Source: Paramecium pentaurelia (lineage: Eukaryota > Ciliophora > Oligohymenophorea > Peniculida > Parameciidae). Taken from it: a stretch of 64,000 nucleotides of DNA. The DNA is taken from assembly GCA_905183005.1 (NCBI GenBank), contig CAJJDO010000161.1:1-64000 (forward strand). The letters are read 5' to 3'. A model generated the notes under the pieces. The model saw only the letters and a program-made list of their open reading frames with translations. It was not told the DNA's origin and did no database searches. The position numbers were made by a program, and so were the translations under genes. Within the stretch, counting starts at the first letter, position 1, and each line of letters begins with the position of its first letter. Of the stretch, positions 62,739 through 64,000 are shown piece after piece.

Positions 62739-64000
62739 TCATAAATGAAACTCTTTCAAATATTATAATTTTTTCAATTCTTATTTAATCTTATCCTAAT
62801 ATTCATTATTGTGGAATTTTGTATCAATTGCATCAAATATAAATTAATTTAAAAATTTAATCTTTCCTAACTCTTCTTCTAAACCAATAATCTTCTACAT
62901 AGGAGTTTAACTAAAAATTTATAATATATTTAAAATACGAAATATCAATTTATAAGGTTCTTAAATTTTATAATTTACTCAAATTACTGCAATTCAATTC
63001 TTCTACTTATGTATTCGAAATAAGTATTTATAAAAATCGCATAAGTTTTAAATCTCCTATTTAATCCATTAATTTATTGACTGAATTGATATTTGTATCA
63101 TTCAAATCCAAAATTAAACTTTTCATTTATTATTATTAAGGTATAGCATCAAGTACACTTTAATCAAAATTTTTATTAGCAGATATTCTTAAATGTTCAA
63201 TCTTTTATATAGTATCCAAAATTCTATGTAATGAAAGACTACTAATATTAGTATCTTTAAAATTAAGTGATAATGATTTTAAGGCTGTCAAGTATCCAAT
63301 TTTCTAGAATAAATTATCTGCTTATGTCACTCTAGTTTTACTAAATTGTATATTAAGATATTCAAGATTTTATAATTATTTTAATAGATCTCCTAATTAA
63401 TCTATATTATTTAGATTTGTATTATTAAAAGTTAAAGTTAAATGACATAAATTAATACAAAAACTTATTCCTTACATTAAATCAAAAATGTTATCTAATT
63501 ATAAATTATCTAATTTGATAGTCAATTAAAGTAATTTATTTAATTTTCTAATGCAAGATCCAAGTGATGCCAAATCAGTAATTTAAGTTCCTGAAAAATT
63601 CAAATGTAATTCTTCTAAATTCATAAGTTTTGAAACATTAAGTGTAAATTGCTCTATATTATTTATTTATGTATGTCTAAATATTATATATTAATATATT
63701 ACCCTGTAAATAGAGTTAAAGATTTTAGTTAAGTAAATAAATGAACATCGAATAATTTAATGGATGTTATATGAGTATTATTGAAATTCATATATATTGA
63801 TTCTAATTGAATATTTTAATTTAAAACTTGTATTACATTTGAAACATCAGTAATTTAAGTATTAGATAAATCTAAATGAAATCTATTTAATGTTGTAATA
63901 TGTGATGGTATAATATTTGCATCATTTATTTTTGTATTTCTAAAATATAATTATATTAATACTATGCTTATATTTTGAGTACTTCAAAGATTTCACTTCC
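62739..64000 (-). CDS. Leucine-rich repeat protein, 5' end beyond window
   Basis: Partial; the N-terminus lies to the right of the window. At least seven LRR units of about 45-55 residues carry the pattern L..L.L.F..T.I..L (for example LEELHLNFSGTQITDL, LEYLNIQFSKTRVTQ and LKSLSLNFKDTNISSL). Three introns of 23-28 bases are predicted (near 63678, 63918 and 62926). C-terminal helix ends KKLQYLKEFHL before TGA at 62739-62741. LRR solenoids bind proteins; the target is unknown. Confidence 0.75.

Overview
The window reads as ciliate macronuclear DNA, most likely Paramecium (P. tetraurelia group). In almost every convincing gene TAA and TAG occur in frame as glutamine and only TGA ends the protein. 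Introns are tiny (about 20-33 bases, nearly all GTA...TAG or AAG), intergenic DNA is short and very AT-rich, and two families typical of Paramecium are present: a giant cysteine-periodic surface antigen and a trichocyst matrix protein. With the standard code only fragments would be visible. For most spliced genes I checked that exon length after intron removal divides by three; those models are the firmest.

Layout. 1-1.3 kb holds decayed coding sequence. 1.3-11.1 kb (+) is a roughly 3,100-residue receptor-like protein: furin-like Cys modules, an REJ/GPS-like region and a multi-spanning C-terminus. 11.8-14.2 kb (+) is a TPR protein with one repeat per exon. 14.7-16.1 kb (-) is a Ulp1-type SUMO protease. 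16.9-23.4 kb (-) is an intronless 2,168-residue surface antigen. 24.7-29.2 kb (+) carries a VWA protein, a small membrane protein, a coiled-coil protein with a myristoylation-type N-terminus and a small secreted protein. 29.2-29.9 kb (-) is a SPRY-like MGNC protein. 30.2-38.7 kb (+) carries a serine carboxypeptidase, a TraB-domain protein, a trichocyst matrix protein and a THADA/Trm732 homologue.

38.8-40.7 kb (-) is a SulP/STAS anion transporter, divergent across about 90 bases from a pentaspan, prominin-like protein (40.8-43.3 kb, +). Then come a coiled-coil protein and a CLU (clustered mitochondria) protein on -, a P-loop GTPase-like gene (+) and a convergent neighbour (-), each apparently shifted by one base, a small Cys protein (-) and an RCC1-repeat/TKL kinase (-). 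54.7-57.1 kb (+) holds a PH-like plus permuted-papain (C92/YiiX-like) protein whose stop codon overlaps the start of a DHHC palmitoyltransferase. A Gln/Asn-rich coiled-coil protein (+), ribosomal protein eL37 (-), a 64-residue LSD1-type zinc finger (+), a decayed secreted-protein gene (+), a Gln-rich protein (-) and an LRR protein running off the right edge (-) complete the window.

These are nuclear single genes, not an operon; shared themes are cell surface and secretion (receptor, antigen, trichocyst protein, carboxypeptidase, pentaspan protein) and membrane/lipid-linked modification (DHHC enzyme, C92-like enzyme, two MGN proteins). No rRNA, tRNA, CRISPR or transposon was recognised.
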